DNA of 64,000 nt, from assembly GCF_000269985.1 (NCBI RefSeq), contig NC_016109.1:620001-684000 (forward strand), in the 5' to 3' direction. The notes under the pieces are model-generated. The model was not told the DNA's origin. It did no database searches and worked only from the letters and a program-made list of their open reading frames with translations. How positions within the stretch are numbered: the stretch's first letter is position 1; every line of letters begins with the position of its first letter. Shown piece after piece: positions 42,347 to 50,830 of this stretch. The position numbers were made by a program, and so were the translations under genes. The stretch comes from Kitasatospora setae KM-6054 (lineage in GTDB: Bacteria; Actinomycetota; Actinomycetes; Streptomycetales; Streptomycetaceae).

Positions 42347-42421
42347 TCAGGCGGACTGCAGTACGGCTTCCCGGGTTCGCACATAGATCATGTCCGCGGC
42401 CCACAGCCGGGCGGGGCCCCG
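42347..42421 (-). pseudogene. Possible IS3-type transposase fragment
   Basis: The minus strand reads RLWAADMIYVRTREAVLQSA-stop, resembling the start of the IS3 OrfB catalytic domain (LWVTDITYVRT). It is only about 25 codons. The match may be chance. Confidence 0.3.
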
Positions 42422-42854
42422 CCGTCGCCTCCTTGACAGCTCATCAGATTTGACATGTTGGTGCTTGCGGGCAGTGCCCGGTGGGGGAGGGCGTCCGCGA
42501 GAATCGATCGACTCCGGACGACATGCCGATCCCGCCGGGACCGGTGCGACCTGGGGCCTTCGTGCACCACGGGCCTCAGCGGCCGGTCCCGGGCGGACCT
42601 GCCGGCGCACAGGGCCGCCACGGCCCCGGCCTCTCAACCTGACCCAACCCGTCTGGGGCAACACCACCCCGGGCCCCACTCCCGCTCGAGGATCCGCGCG
42701 TCGCGCGCCGCGCCGGCACCAAGGCTGCGTTCGCGTTTTCAGCTCCGGGGCATGCTCGCGCCCCCACCCGCTCCCTCCGCCCGCACCACCGCAGCCCCTG
42801 TCCGCTGCCCCGGAACCGGTGCAGCGCCATCATCCGAGGAAGAAGGAAGCAACC

Positions 42855-43403
42855 GTGCGCAAGAACCTCCTGGCCCTGTTGCCCGCCGCCGCCCTGGCCC
42901 TCGCCACCGCGGCTGCTCCCAGTGCCTACGGCGCCTCCACCCGCGCGCTGACGACCGTGTCCGTGGTGTGCACCGGCAGCGACACCACGAACTACAACCC
43001 CGGCCTGCGGACCTTCTCGCAGACCGTGGACACCTACGGCACCGACACGGGAAGCGGCTGCACCGGCGTCGGCCGGATCACCGGCCTGACGTCGTTCTCC
43101 GCCTCCTTCTCCGGTACCTACACCGCCTCCTGCATTTCGCCGATCCAGTCCGGTTCCGGTACCGAGACCCTCACCTGGAACGACGGCAGCACCTCCGTGT
43201 GGGCATGGCACTCCACCGTCGCCACCAACAGCGCCGGCCAACTCGTCGGAACCTACGACGGCACGATCACCACCGGCCGCTACGCGGGCGCCAACCTCAA
43301 CAACACCGACGTCGAACCCAACACCAACGTCACGGCCTGCTTCTCCTCGCCCGGGCTCACCCAGACCACCGGCACCGCCACCTGGACCTTCACCGAGCTC
43401 TGA
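42855..43403 (+). CDS. Small secreted protein, paralogue 1
   Basis: This 182-residue protein has a clear Sec signal peptide (MRKNLLALLPAAALALATAA, cleavage near AYGA). The mature part is Thr/Ser-rich with four or five Cys (VVCTGSDT, GSGCTGVG, ASCISP, TACFSS) and TWNDGS. It shares layout with the next gene: CxGS, Y-P-G/P, a central Cys, TWN/SWNTG, and GxITTGR/GAITSGL near the end. It probably has a beta-sandwich fold. No known family named. AAGGAAG site before GTG. Confidence 0.7.
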   Translation: MRKNLLALLPAAALALATAAAPSAYGASTRALTTVSVVCTGSDTTNYNPGLRTFSQTVDTYGTDTGSGCTGVGRITGLTSFSASFSGTYTASCISPIQSGSGTETLTWNDGSTSVWAWHSTVATNSAGQLVGTYDGTITTGRYAGANLNNTDVEPNTNVTACFSSPGLTQTTGTATWTFTEL

Positions 43404-43580
43404 CCCCCCGCCACGCCGCTGCCCCGTAGCCGGACCGCCCGCAGCCCCAGCACCGTGCGCCCTTTCGATCAGACAGGAACGTATGCGTGGTGGAGGCCGG
43501 CAGACCCGGCCTCCACTTCGACACACACCCTTGACCGACGGGGACGGTCCCCGGCGTGTCCACCCGTGAAAGGAACCACC

Positions 43581-44132
43581 GTGAAGCATCTGCGCGCCCT
43601 CGCGACGGCCGTCTCCGCGACCCTGCTCGGCCTCGCCGTGCCGCTGCTCGCCCCCGCCGCGGCCCGGGCCTCACAGACGGCCGGAGTGGACATCACCTGC
43701 CTCGGCTCGACGCACGCCACCTACGACCCGCCCATCACCAACACCGAGCAGGACACCACCGCCCACCGCACCACCAACTTCAGCTGCACCTCGCTGCTCA
43801 CCGCGGTGAGCAGCGGTTACCTGGACCGCACCGTCGTGCAGACCCTGAGCTGTCTCCTCGCGGTGACCCCTCCGACCAGCACGATGACGGAGACGTACAG
43901 CTGGAACACCGGTCAGAGCAGCACCGCCACCTACGTCAGCAGCACCGCGGTGCACGCGGCCGACGGCACGACCACGGTCACCGCCGTGGGCGCGATCACC
44001 TCCGGCCTCGGCCTGGGCAGCACGGTCACCAAGACCGTCGTCATTCCCCAGCTGAACCCGACCGCCTGCGCCACGACCGGTCTCTCCGAGGTCAACGGAA
44101 CCGCCAGCCTGGCCATCCTCCCCGCTGACTAG
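43581..44132 (+). CDS. Small secreted protein, paralogue 2
   Basis: This 183-residue protein has a signal peptide (LATAVSATLLGLAVPLLAPA, cleavage near ARA) and a mature domain with Cys at similar places (ITCLGST, FSCTSLL, LSCLLAV, TACATTG) and SWNTGQSS. Same strand as paralogue 1, 177 bp downstream, with an AAAGGAA site before GTG. The two are likely a tandem duplication. They may be extracellular or cell-wall proteins. Confidence 0.7.
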   Translation: MKHLRALATAVSATLLGLAVPLLAPAAARASQTAGVDITCLGSTHATYDPPITNTEQDTTAHRTTNFSCTSLLTAVSSGYLDRTVVQTLSCLLAVTPPTSTMTETYSWNTGQSSTATYVSSTAVHAADGTTTVTAVGAITSGLGLGSTVTKTVVIPQLNPTACATTGLSEVNGTASLAILPAD

Positions 44133-44438
44133 CCGTTGCCCTACCGACCTTGGCGATCGTGAGTTCCAATCCGCCGACTCGGCGGGGCATCGCAGTGGGG
44201 TCTCCCGCACAGCTCGTGGGTGTCGAATCCAACCGTCCGGTAGCCCCGTCACCGACGGCATCCGGCACCTCCGCCGAAGAGGCGACACGACACCCCGCCT
44301 CTCCCATCAAGGCGCCGACACTACGCCTGAACAGCGGGAACGCACCCATCGCCATCGGAAGGACAACGGCTTCATGACGGATCATTTCCAAATGAGTTCG
44401 ACTCAGGGGCCTGGCAGTCGAGGTGGCGGGACCACAGA
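44133..44438. other. Gene-free stretch before the IS remnant
   Basis: No convincing gene on either strand. The right part may include the eroded end of the IS5-type element that follows. Confidence 0.4.
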
Positions 44439-44750
44439 GTGCTGCACGTGTCGGGTGATCTTGTGCCTGACGACCTGCGGGAGCGGGTGGCTCCGCTGCT
44501 TCCGCCTGGCGGCGCCCGCACGAGGTCCTGCTCGCCGAGCCGAGGGCGGCGGGCCTGCCGGAGACGGACGACGCGGCGGTCGACGGCTCGCACGTCAGGG
44601 CCCTCAAAGGAGGCGCACACCGGACCTCCGCCGGTCGACCGGGGCAGGCCGGGCAGCAAGCAGCATCTGATCGTCGACCGCCACGGCACCCCGCTCGCCG
44701 TCGCGCTGACCGGCGGGAACCGGCACGACGTCACCCGGTGCGTCGGCGCA
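44439..44750 (+). pseudogene. Decayed IS5-family transposase
   Basis: VSGDLVPDDLRERVAPLLPP is the usual N-terminal start. After a deletion and frame damage, HTGPPPVDRGRPGSKQHLIVD and HGTPLAVALTGGNRHDVT follow. The central and C-terminal catalytic parts are missing, so it is inactive. Confidence 0.7.
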
Positions 44751-44821
44751 CCGGCGGGCCGGCTGCTGCGGTTGCGGGCGGTCCACGGTGGTCATCGCTG
44801 CCGCCGCCGGCCGCTGGCACG

Positions 44822-45514
44822 TCACCGGCCGGCGGCGGCCAGCAGGTAGCGGTGTTCGGGGCGGCCGGTGTCGCCGTAGCGGAGCGAGAGGCGCAGGCGG
44901 TGGTCTCGGGCGAGTTGTTTGAGGTAGCGCTGGGCGGTGGAGCGGGAGAGGCCGGTGGCGTCGGCGACTTCCTGGGCGGAGAGGGGGGTGCCGGCTCGGC
45001 GCAGTGCGTCGAGGACGAGGTCGGTGGTGGGGGCGCTGTGGCCTTTGGGGAGGGGGGCGGTGGTGGGGGTGCCGGTGCGCAGGGCGGCGAACATCCGGTC
45101 GACCTCGTCCTGGGAGGTCTCGCGGGCGGCCGGTCCGGCGAGGGCGTGGCGGAGGTCGGCGTAGGCGGTGAGTTTGTCGCGCAGGCCGGCGAAGCTGAAG
45201 GGTTTGACGAGGTACTGGAGGGCGCCGTGCTGCATGGCGGCGTGCACGGTGGAGACGTCGCGGGCGGCGGTGACCATCATGACGTCGCAGCGGATCCCGG
45301 CGTCGCGCAGTCGCCGGACCAGGGCGAGTCCGGTCTCGTCGGGCAGGTGGTGGTCGAGCAGGACGAGGTCGACGGGGGCGCGTTCGAGCGTGGCGAGCGC
45401 TTGGGCGGCGCTGTGCGCGGTGCCGGTGACCCGGAAGCCGGGGACCTTCGCGACGTAGGCGGCGTGCACGTCGGCGACCCGGAAGTCGTCGTCGACCACG
45501 AGGACGTCGATCAT
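44822..45514 (-). CDS. DcuR/CitB-type response regulator
   Basis: This 230-residue protein has a receiver (VLVVDDDFRVADVHAAYV, LVLLDHHLPDETG, LVKPFSFAGL) and a C-terminal HTH of the CitB type (LSAQEVADATGLSRSTAQRYLK). It is translated with its kinase (ATGA overlap). Such pairs usually sense C4-dicarboxylates or citrate and activate a transporter. The ABC importer lies divergently at 47402. Confidence 0.88.
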   Translation of the reverse strand: MIDVLVVDDDFRVADVHAAYVAKVPGFRVTGTAHSAAQALATLERAPVDLVLLDHHLPDETGLALVRRLRDAGIRCDVMMVTAARDVSTVHAAMQHGALQYLVKPFSFAGLRDKLTAYADLRHALAGPAARETSQDEVDRMFAALRTGTPTTAPLPKGHSAPTTDLVLDALRRAGTPLSAQEVADATGLSRSTAQRYLKQLARDHRLRLSLRYGDTGRPEHRYLLAAAGR

Positions 45515-47109
45515 GCGTTCTCCAGTACGGGTTCGGTTCCGGCGGCGCGCAGGGCTTCGGGGAGTTCGACGGTGAAGCGGGCGCCGCCGAGCGGTCCGGT
45601 GCCGACGGCGAGTCGGCCGCCGGTGCGTTCGGCGAGCCGGCGGACCAGCGCGAGGCCGAGGCCGCGGGGGCGGTGGGCGGGGGCGTCCTTGCTGGTCCAG
45701 CCCTCTTCGAAGACGCGTTCGCGCAGGTCGGCGGGGATGCCGGGGCCGCTGTCGGCGACCTCGACGAGCAGGGTGGATCCGACCGCGCGCAGCCGGACCT
45801 CGACGGTTCCGCCGGGGGCGGCGTCCATCGCGTTGTCGACGAGGTTGCCGAGGACGGTGAGCAGGGCGCGGGGGTCGTGCAGGGCGTCGGGGAGGTGGCT
45901 GTCGGGGGTGACGGTGAGCCGGATGCCGCGTTCGTCGGCGACGGCGGCCTTTCCGGCGAGCAGGGCGGCGGTGTGCGGGTCCTGGACGTGGCGGCCGATC
46001 CGGGCGGCGCGGGCGGCCTGGGTGCCGGACTGTTCGGAGATGAAGGCGGCGGCCTGGTCGTGGCGGCCGAGTTCGAGCAGGCCGAGCAGGGTGTGCATCC
46101 GGTTGGCGTGTTCGTGGTCCTGGGCGCGGAGGGCTTCGGTGAGGCCGCGGGTGTGGTCGAGCTCGCGGACGAGGGATTCCAGTTCGGTGCGGTCGCGGAG
46201 GGTGGTGACGGCGCCGCCGTCGGCGGTGGCCATCCGGTTGACGACCAGGACGCGGTCGTCCCGGACGGCGGGCAGGTCGGCGCCCTCGACCCGGCCGGTG
46301 AGGACGTCGGCGAGCCGGCCGGGCGGCAGCAGGTCGTCGACGGTGCGGCCGGCGCAGTCGTCCGGGAGGGCGAGCAGGCGCAGCGCCTCGTCGTTGGCGA
46401 GCCGGATCCGGCCGGCCGGGTCGAGGGCGAGCATGCCCTCGCGGATGCCGTGCAGCATGGCCTCGCGTTCGATCAGCAGGGCGGCGATGTCGGCGACGGC
46501 GATGTTGTGGGTGCGGCGCTTGAGCCGGCGGGCGAGGACGAGGGTGGCGGCGAGGCCGACGACGAGTCCGGCGCCGGCGCAGAGCAGGATGCCGCCGGCC
46601 ATCGAGACCAGCCGGCCGCGGATGGAGTCGTCGCTGAGGCCGACCGAGACCTCGCCGACGATCCGGCCGTCGGGCAGCCGGAGCGGGACCTTGCCGCGGG
46701 CGGTGCGGCCGAGGGTGCCGTCCTGGATGGCGGTGACGCTCTCGCCGCGCAGCGCGGGTTCGGGGTCGGTGGAGACGCGCAGGCCGATCCGGGCCGGGTC
46801 GGTGTGCGAGAGCCGGATGCCGCGGTCGTCGGTGATGACGACGAACTCGGCTCGGCTGGCGCGCCGGATCCGTTCGGCGGTGTCCTGCGCGGTGGCGGCG
46901 TCGCGGTCGGCGGCGGCCCGGGCGACGGCCGGGTCGGCGGCGGTGACCTGGGCGATGGACAGGGCGCGCTGCATGGCGTCGCGGTCGAGTTCGGCGCTGA
47001 CCGGCGCGAGGAACAGGCCGGCGGTGACGGCGGTGACGCCGACGGTCACCACGGCCTGGCTGAGCAGCAGCTGGGCGAAGACCCGGCGCGGCCAACGCAG
47101 TCGTCGCAT
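45511..47109 (-). CDS. CitA/DcuS-type sensor histidine kinase
   Basis: This 532-residue protein has two membrane segments enclosing a periplasmic PAS-like (PDC) domain of about 140 residues, a cytoplasmic PAS domain and a kinase core with EHANRMHTLLGLLELG (H-box), NLVDNAMDAA and GLGLALVRRLAERTGG. AAGGA site before ATG 47109. It probably senses a carboxylate or another small solute outside the cell. Confidence 0.88.
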   Translation of the reverse strand: MRRLRWPRRVFAQLLLSQAVVTVGVTAVTAGLFLAPVSAELDRDAMQRALSIAQVTAADPAVARAAADRDAATAQDTAERIRRASRAEFVVITDDRGIRLSHTDPARIGLRVSTDPEPALRGESVTAIQDGTLGRTARGKVPLRLPDGRIVGEVSVGLSDDSIRGRLVSMAGGILLCAGAGLVVGLAATLVLARRLKRRTHNIAVADIAALLIEREAMLHGIREGMLALDPAGRIRLANDEALRLLALPDDCAGRTVDDLLPPGRLADVLTGRVEGADLPAVRDDRVLVVNRMATADGGAVTTLRDRTELESLVRELDHTRGLTEALRAQDHEHANRMHTLLGLLELGRHDQAAAFISEQSGTQAARAARIGRHVQDPHTAALLAGKAAVADERGIRLTVTPDSHLPDALHDPRALLTVLGNLVDNAMDAAPGGTVEVRLRAVGSTLLVEVADSGPGIPADLRERVFEEGWTSKDAPAHRPRGLGLALVRRLAERTGGRLAVGTGPLGGARFTVELPEALRAAGTEPVLENA

Positions 47110-47401
47110 CGCGGTGTCCTTCCTGGTCAGGCCCGGTACGAGGGGTGCGGGGCGAGGGGGTGCGGGGCGGGGGGATCGGGGGTGAGGGGCCACCTTACGT
47201 TTCCGTGATGTTTCTGTCAGCTCACCCCGGTGTTCCGCCTCCGGTTGTTGTAACGGAAGCAAAACGAGCACAACAGCCCTCAACGCGGCAAAGCCGCGTT
47301 ACGCCCGCAAGGCTCCCGCCGCCCCGGCCGCCCCTCGTAGCGTCCCGGTCCACAGCACAGCTGGCCGGCGAGGGAGCCGGCCGGGGAGGTAGGTGGTTCA
47401 C

Positions 47402-48226
47402 GTGGACCCGCAGCAGGCCGGGGCCGTCCCGGCGATCGAGTTGACCGGGGCGACCAAACGCTTCCGGACGCCGTCCGGCGCCTTGCACACCGCCGTCCGG
47501 GAGCTCGACCTGACGGTCGCGCCGGGCGAGTTCGTGGCCGTGGTCGGCCCGACGGGGTGCGGCAAGTCGACGACGCTGACGCTGGTCAGCGGGCTGGAGG
47601 AGCCCACCGAGGGCGAGGTGCGGGTGTACGGGGAGCCGGTGTCCGGCATCAACGAGCACGTCGGCTTCGTGTTCCAGCAGGACGCGGTGTTCCCGTGGCG
47701 GACGGTGCTGTCGAACGTGATGGCGGGGCCGAGGTTCCGCGGCGTCCCGGCCGACCAGGCCCGGGAGAAGGCCCGCGACTGGCTGTCCCGGGTGGGCCTG
47801 TCGGCGTTCGAGGACCGTTACCCGCACCAGCTGTCCGGCGGCATGCGCAAGCGGGTGGCGCTGGCGCAGACCTTCGTCAACGACCCGCGGATCCTGCTGA
47901 TGGACGAGCCGTTCTCGGCGCTGGACGTGCAGACCCGGGCGCTGATGTCGGACCAGCTGCTCGACCTGTGGGCGGGCACCGGCTCCTCGGTGGTCTTCGT
48001 GACGCACGACCTGGACGAGGCGATCGCGCTGGCCGACCGGGTGGTGGTGATGACGGCCGGCCCGGCCACCGTCAAGGAGGTCTTCACCGTCGACCTGCCG
48101 CGCCCGCGCACCGTGGAGGCGGTCCGGCTGGAGCCGCGCTTCGTCGAGCTGTACCGAGAGATCTGGGCCTCGCTCGGCGAAGAGGTCCGGATCACCCGTG
48201 AGAGAGGAGCGGGTCGTGCCGCTTGA
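47402..48226 (+). CDS. ABC importer ATPase (nitrate/taurine/pyrimidine type)
   Basis: This 274-residue protein has Walker A GPTGCGKST, Q-loop FVFQQDAVFPWRT, signature LSGGMRKR, Walker B LLMDEPFSALD and switch His VTHDLDEA, as in TauB, SsuB or NrtD. GTG at 47402 is preferred; GTG 47393 is possible. Upstream 290 bp contain a small hairpin (47282-47300) and the divergent kinase promoter. Confidence 0.9.
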   Translation: MDPQQAGAVPAIELTGATKRFRTPSGALHTAVRELDLTVAPGEFVAVVGPTGCGKSTTLTLVSGLEEPTEGEVRVYGEPVSGINEHVGFVFQQDAVFPWRTVLSNVMAGPRFRGVPADQAREKARDWLSRVGLSAFEDRYPHQLSGGMRKRVALAQTFVNDPRILLMDEPFSALDVQTRALMSDQLLDLWAGTGSSVVFVTHDLDEAIALADRVVVMTAGPATVKEVFTVDLPRPRTVEAVRLEPRFVELYREIWASLGEEVRITRERGAGRAA

Positions 48227-49079
48227 GACCGCTGTCGCCCCCGCCGCCCCCGCCGCCGCGACCCGCACCGAGGTCCGCGAACGGGCCGCCCGCAACCGGA
48301 GGCTGGGCGTGTACGGGGCCCGGGCCGCCGTGCTGGCCGGCTTCCTCGGCCTGTGGGAGGTGGCCGCCCGCACCGAGCTGATCGACCCGTTCAACTTCTC
48401 CCAGCCCTCGAAGATCTGGGCGCAGATCTGGCAGTGGGTCACCCACGGCACCGCCCAGGGCTCGCTGGGCGAGCAGGTCGGCTACACCCTGTACGAGGCG
48501 CTGACCGGCTGGGTGATCGGCGTGGTCGGCGGCGTGCTGCTGGGCATCGCGCTGGGCCGGATCCGGTTCCTGGCGGACGTGTTCGGCCCGTACATCAAGG
48601 TGCTGAACGCGATCCCGCGGATCGTGCTGGCCCCGATCTTCCTGATCTGGTTCGGCCTGGGCCCGGCCTCGAAGGTGGCCTCGGCCGTGGTGCTGGTGTT
48701 CTTCCCGGTGTTCTTCAACGCCTTCCAGGGCGCCCGCGAGGTGGACCGCAACCTGGTCGCCAACGCCCGGATCCTGGGCGCGAGCAACCGGAAGGTCACC
48801 CTGCAGGTGGTCATCCCGGCCGCCACCACCTGGATCTTCACCAGCCTGCACGTCAGCTTCGGCTTCGCGCTGATCGGCGCGATCGTCGGCGAGTACATCG
48901 GCGCCACCAAGGGCCTGGGCCTGATGGTCGCGGCCGCGCAGGGCACCTTCAACGCGGCGGGCGTGTACGCCGCGATGACCATCCTGGCCGTGGTCGCGCT
49001 GTTCACCGAGGGCCTGCTGACCTTCGCCGAGAAGCGCCTGTTCCGCTGGAAGCCGGCCGACGCCGGCGACGGCCGCTGA
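48216..49079 (+). CDS. ABC importer permease
   Basis: This 287-residue protein has about six membrane segments and the EAA loop (ARILGASNRKVTLQVVIPAATTWIF). GTG at 48216 has a GAGGAG site and overlaps the ATPase end by 11 bp. Member of the SsuC/TauC family. Confidence 0.9.
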   Translation: MPLETAVAPAAPAAATRTEVRERAARNRRLGVYGARAAVLAGFLGLWEVAARTELIDPFNFSQPSKIWAQIWQWVTHGTAQGSLGEQVGYTLYEALTGWVIGVVGGVLLGIALGRIRFLADVFGPYIKVLNAIPRIVLAPIFLIWFGLGPASKVASAVVLVFFPVFFNAFQGAREVDRNLVANARILGASNRKVTLQVVIPAATTWIFTSLHVSFGFALIGAIVGEYIGATKGLGLMVAAAQGTFNAAGVYAAMTILAVVALFTEGLLTFAEKRLFRWKPADAGDGR

Positions 49080-49119
49080 CCCCTCCCCCACCCGTTCACC
49101 CCTGAGAGGCTCCCCCACC

Positions 49120-50178
49120 ATGCGCAGAACCGCTGCCGCCGCCCTCGCCGCCGTCCTCCTGCTGCCGCTGGCCGCCTGTGCCAACGACGCCGCCACCTCG
49201 CACAACGGGGCCGCGCCGGCCGGGAAGAAGGTCGACGGGCCGACCGTCAAGATCATGGTCGGCGGCCTGGACAAGGTCATCTACCTGCCCGCGATGCTGA
49301 CCCAGCAGCTCGGCTTCTTCGCCGACGCCGGGGTCAACGTCGAGCTGCTCAGCGAGCCGGCCGGCGTCAACGCCACCACCGCGCTGCTGGCCGGCGACGT
49401 GCAGGGCGCGGTCGGCTTCTACGACCACACCATCGACCTCCAGGCCAAGGGCAAGAGCGTCGAGTCGGTCGTCCAGTTCTCGCAGGCCCCGGGCGAGGTG
49501 GAGGTGGTCTCCGCCAAGCAGGCCGACGCGATCAAGTCGGGTGCCGACTTCAAGGGCCGCAAGCTGGGCGTGACCAGCATCGGTTCCTCCACCGACTTCC
49601 TGACCAAGTACCTGGCGGTCAAGAACGGCGTCAACGTCAGCGAGTTCAGCCCGATCGCGGTCGGCGCGGGCCAGACCTTCATCGCCGCGCTCCAGCAGGG
49701 CTCGATCGACGCCGGCATGACCACCGACCCGACGGTCGCGAACATCCTGTCCAAGCAGCTCGGCACCGTGCTGTACGACATGCGCACCCCGGAGGGCTCG
49801 AAGGCCGCGCTCGGCGGGCTCTACCCGTCCTCCTCGCTCTACATGAACACCGCGTGGGTGGACGGCCACAAGGAGACCGTCCAGAAGCTCGCCGACGCCT
49901 TCGTGAAGACCCTCAAGTGGATGAACACCCACACCCCGGAGGAGATCGCCGCCCAGATGCCCGCCGACTACGCGCAGGGCGGCAGCGCCGAGTACGCGGC
50001 CGCGATCAAGGCCACCCTGCCGATGTTCACCACCGACGGCGTGATGCCCGCCGACGGCCCGAAGACCGTCCTCGCCGTCCTGGCCGCCTTCCACCCGGAC
50101 GTCCAGGGCAAGGAGGCGAGCATCGACCTCGCCAAGACCTACACCACCGAGTTCGTCGCCAAGGCCGCCACCGGCTGA
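49120..50178 (+). CDS. NMT1/THI5-like substrate-binding lipoprotein
   Basis: This 352-residue protein has a lipoprotein signal (LLLPLAACAND, Cys 20) and the NMT1 pattern LDKVIYLPAMLTQQLGFFADAGVNVEL with GVTSIGSSTDFLTKYL. Ligands of this family are thiamine precursors, alkanesulfonates, nitrate or riboflavin-like molecules. The actual ligand is unknown. It is the last gene of the importer operon, followed by a terminator. Confidence 0.88.
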   Translation: MRRTAAAALAAVLLLPLAACANDAATSHNGAAPAGKKVDGPTVKIMVGGLDKVIYLPAMLTQQLGFFADAGVNVELLSEPAGVNATTALLAGDVQGAVGFYDHTIDLQAKGKSVESVVQFSQAPGEVEVVSAKQADAIKSGADFKGRKLGVTSIGSSTDFLTKYLAVKNGVNVSEFSPIAVGAGQTFIAALQQGSIDAGMTTDPTVANILSKQLGTVLYDMRTPEGSKAALGGLYPSSSLYMNTAWVDGHKETVQKLADAFVKTLKWMNTHTPEEIAAQMPADYAQGGSAEYAAAIKATLPMFTTDGVMPADGPKTVLAVLAAFHPDVQGKEASIDLAKTYTTEFVAKAATG

Positions 50179-50228
50179 CCCCCGCCCCGGCTCCGGCCCG
50201 CTGACCCCGGACGGCCGACCCCGGCCCG

Positions 50229-50264
50229 CGGCCCCGTCTCCCCGGCTCCGGGGGGGCGGGGCCG
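50229..50264 (+). terminator. Hairpin after the importer operon
   Basis: CGGCCCCG (50229-50236) pairs with CGGGGCCG (50257-50264). It lies 50 bp after the lipoprotein stop. Confidence 0.7.
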
Positions 50265-50326
50265 TTCCGCCGTCGACTCCCCTTCCGTCCGGCTGCCCTG
50301 AGGCCCGGTCAAGGATGCGGTGACCG

Positions 50327-50830
50327 GTGGGAGGGGAGCGCCGACGGCCGGTTCCTGGGCAGCGGCTTCCTGGCCGCCCCGGGCTGGTCGTCAGCTGCGC
50401 GCACGTGGTGCGGGCCGGGTGCGGGAGCGGCCTCGCCGTCCGGCACGGCGCCACCACCCGTCCGGTCCGGGCCGAGGACGTCCGGATGGACCCGGTGGAA
50501 CCCGGCCCCGGGCCGCTCCACGCCTTCCCCGACCCCGCACTGCTCCGGCTGCCGGCCGCAGCCCCGGCGGTCGCGCCGCTGGCCGACGTCGAGCGCTACC
50601 GGCAGGCCGTCATCCTGAGCACCCGGGTCCTGGGCCCCGAGCACCCGCACACCCTCGTCGCCCGCAGCGCGCTCGGGCACGCCCACACCGCCGCGGGGCG
50701 CCCGCAGCACGCCGCCGTCCTCCTGGAGGAGACCGTCAGCGCCATGCGGCTGGTACTGGACCTGCGGCATCCCGACCCCGGCACCGCGCTCGGGCGGCTG
50801 GCCGCCGCCCGGGTCAGTCGGTCGACTTGA
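50327..50830 (+). pseudogene. Remnant of a trypsin-like/TPR protein
   Basis: DGRFLGSGFLAAP lies in one frame and GLVVSCAHVV in another, so the start of a trypsin-like domain carries a frameshift. The later part holds TPR-like sequence (RYRQAVILSTRVLGPEHPHTLVARSALGHAHTAAGR). The protease catalytic Ser region is missing. Converges with and slightly overlaps the kinase gene. Confidence 0.5.

Noticed and set aside
42060..42854. Long ORFs through the gap after the PAP2 gene
   Set aside because: They lack start sites and family features. Only a GntR fragment and a doubtful IS3 fragment could be supported.
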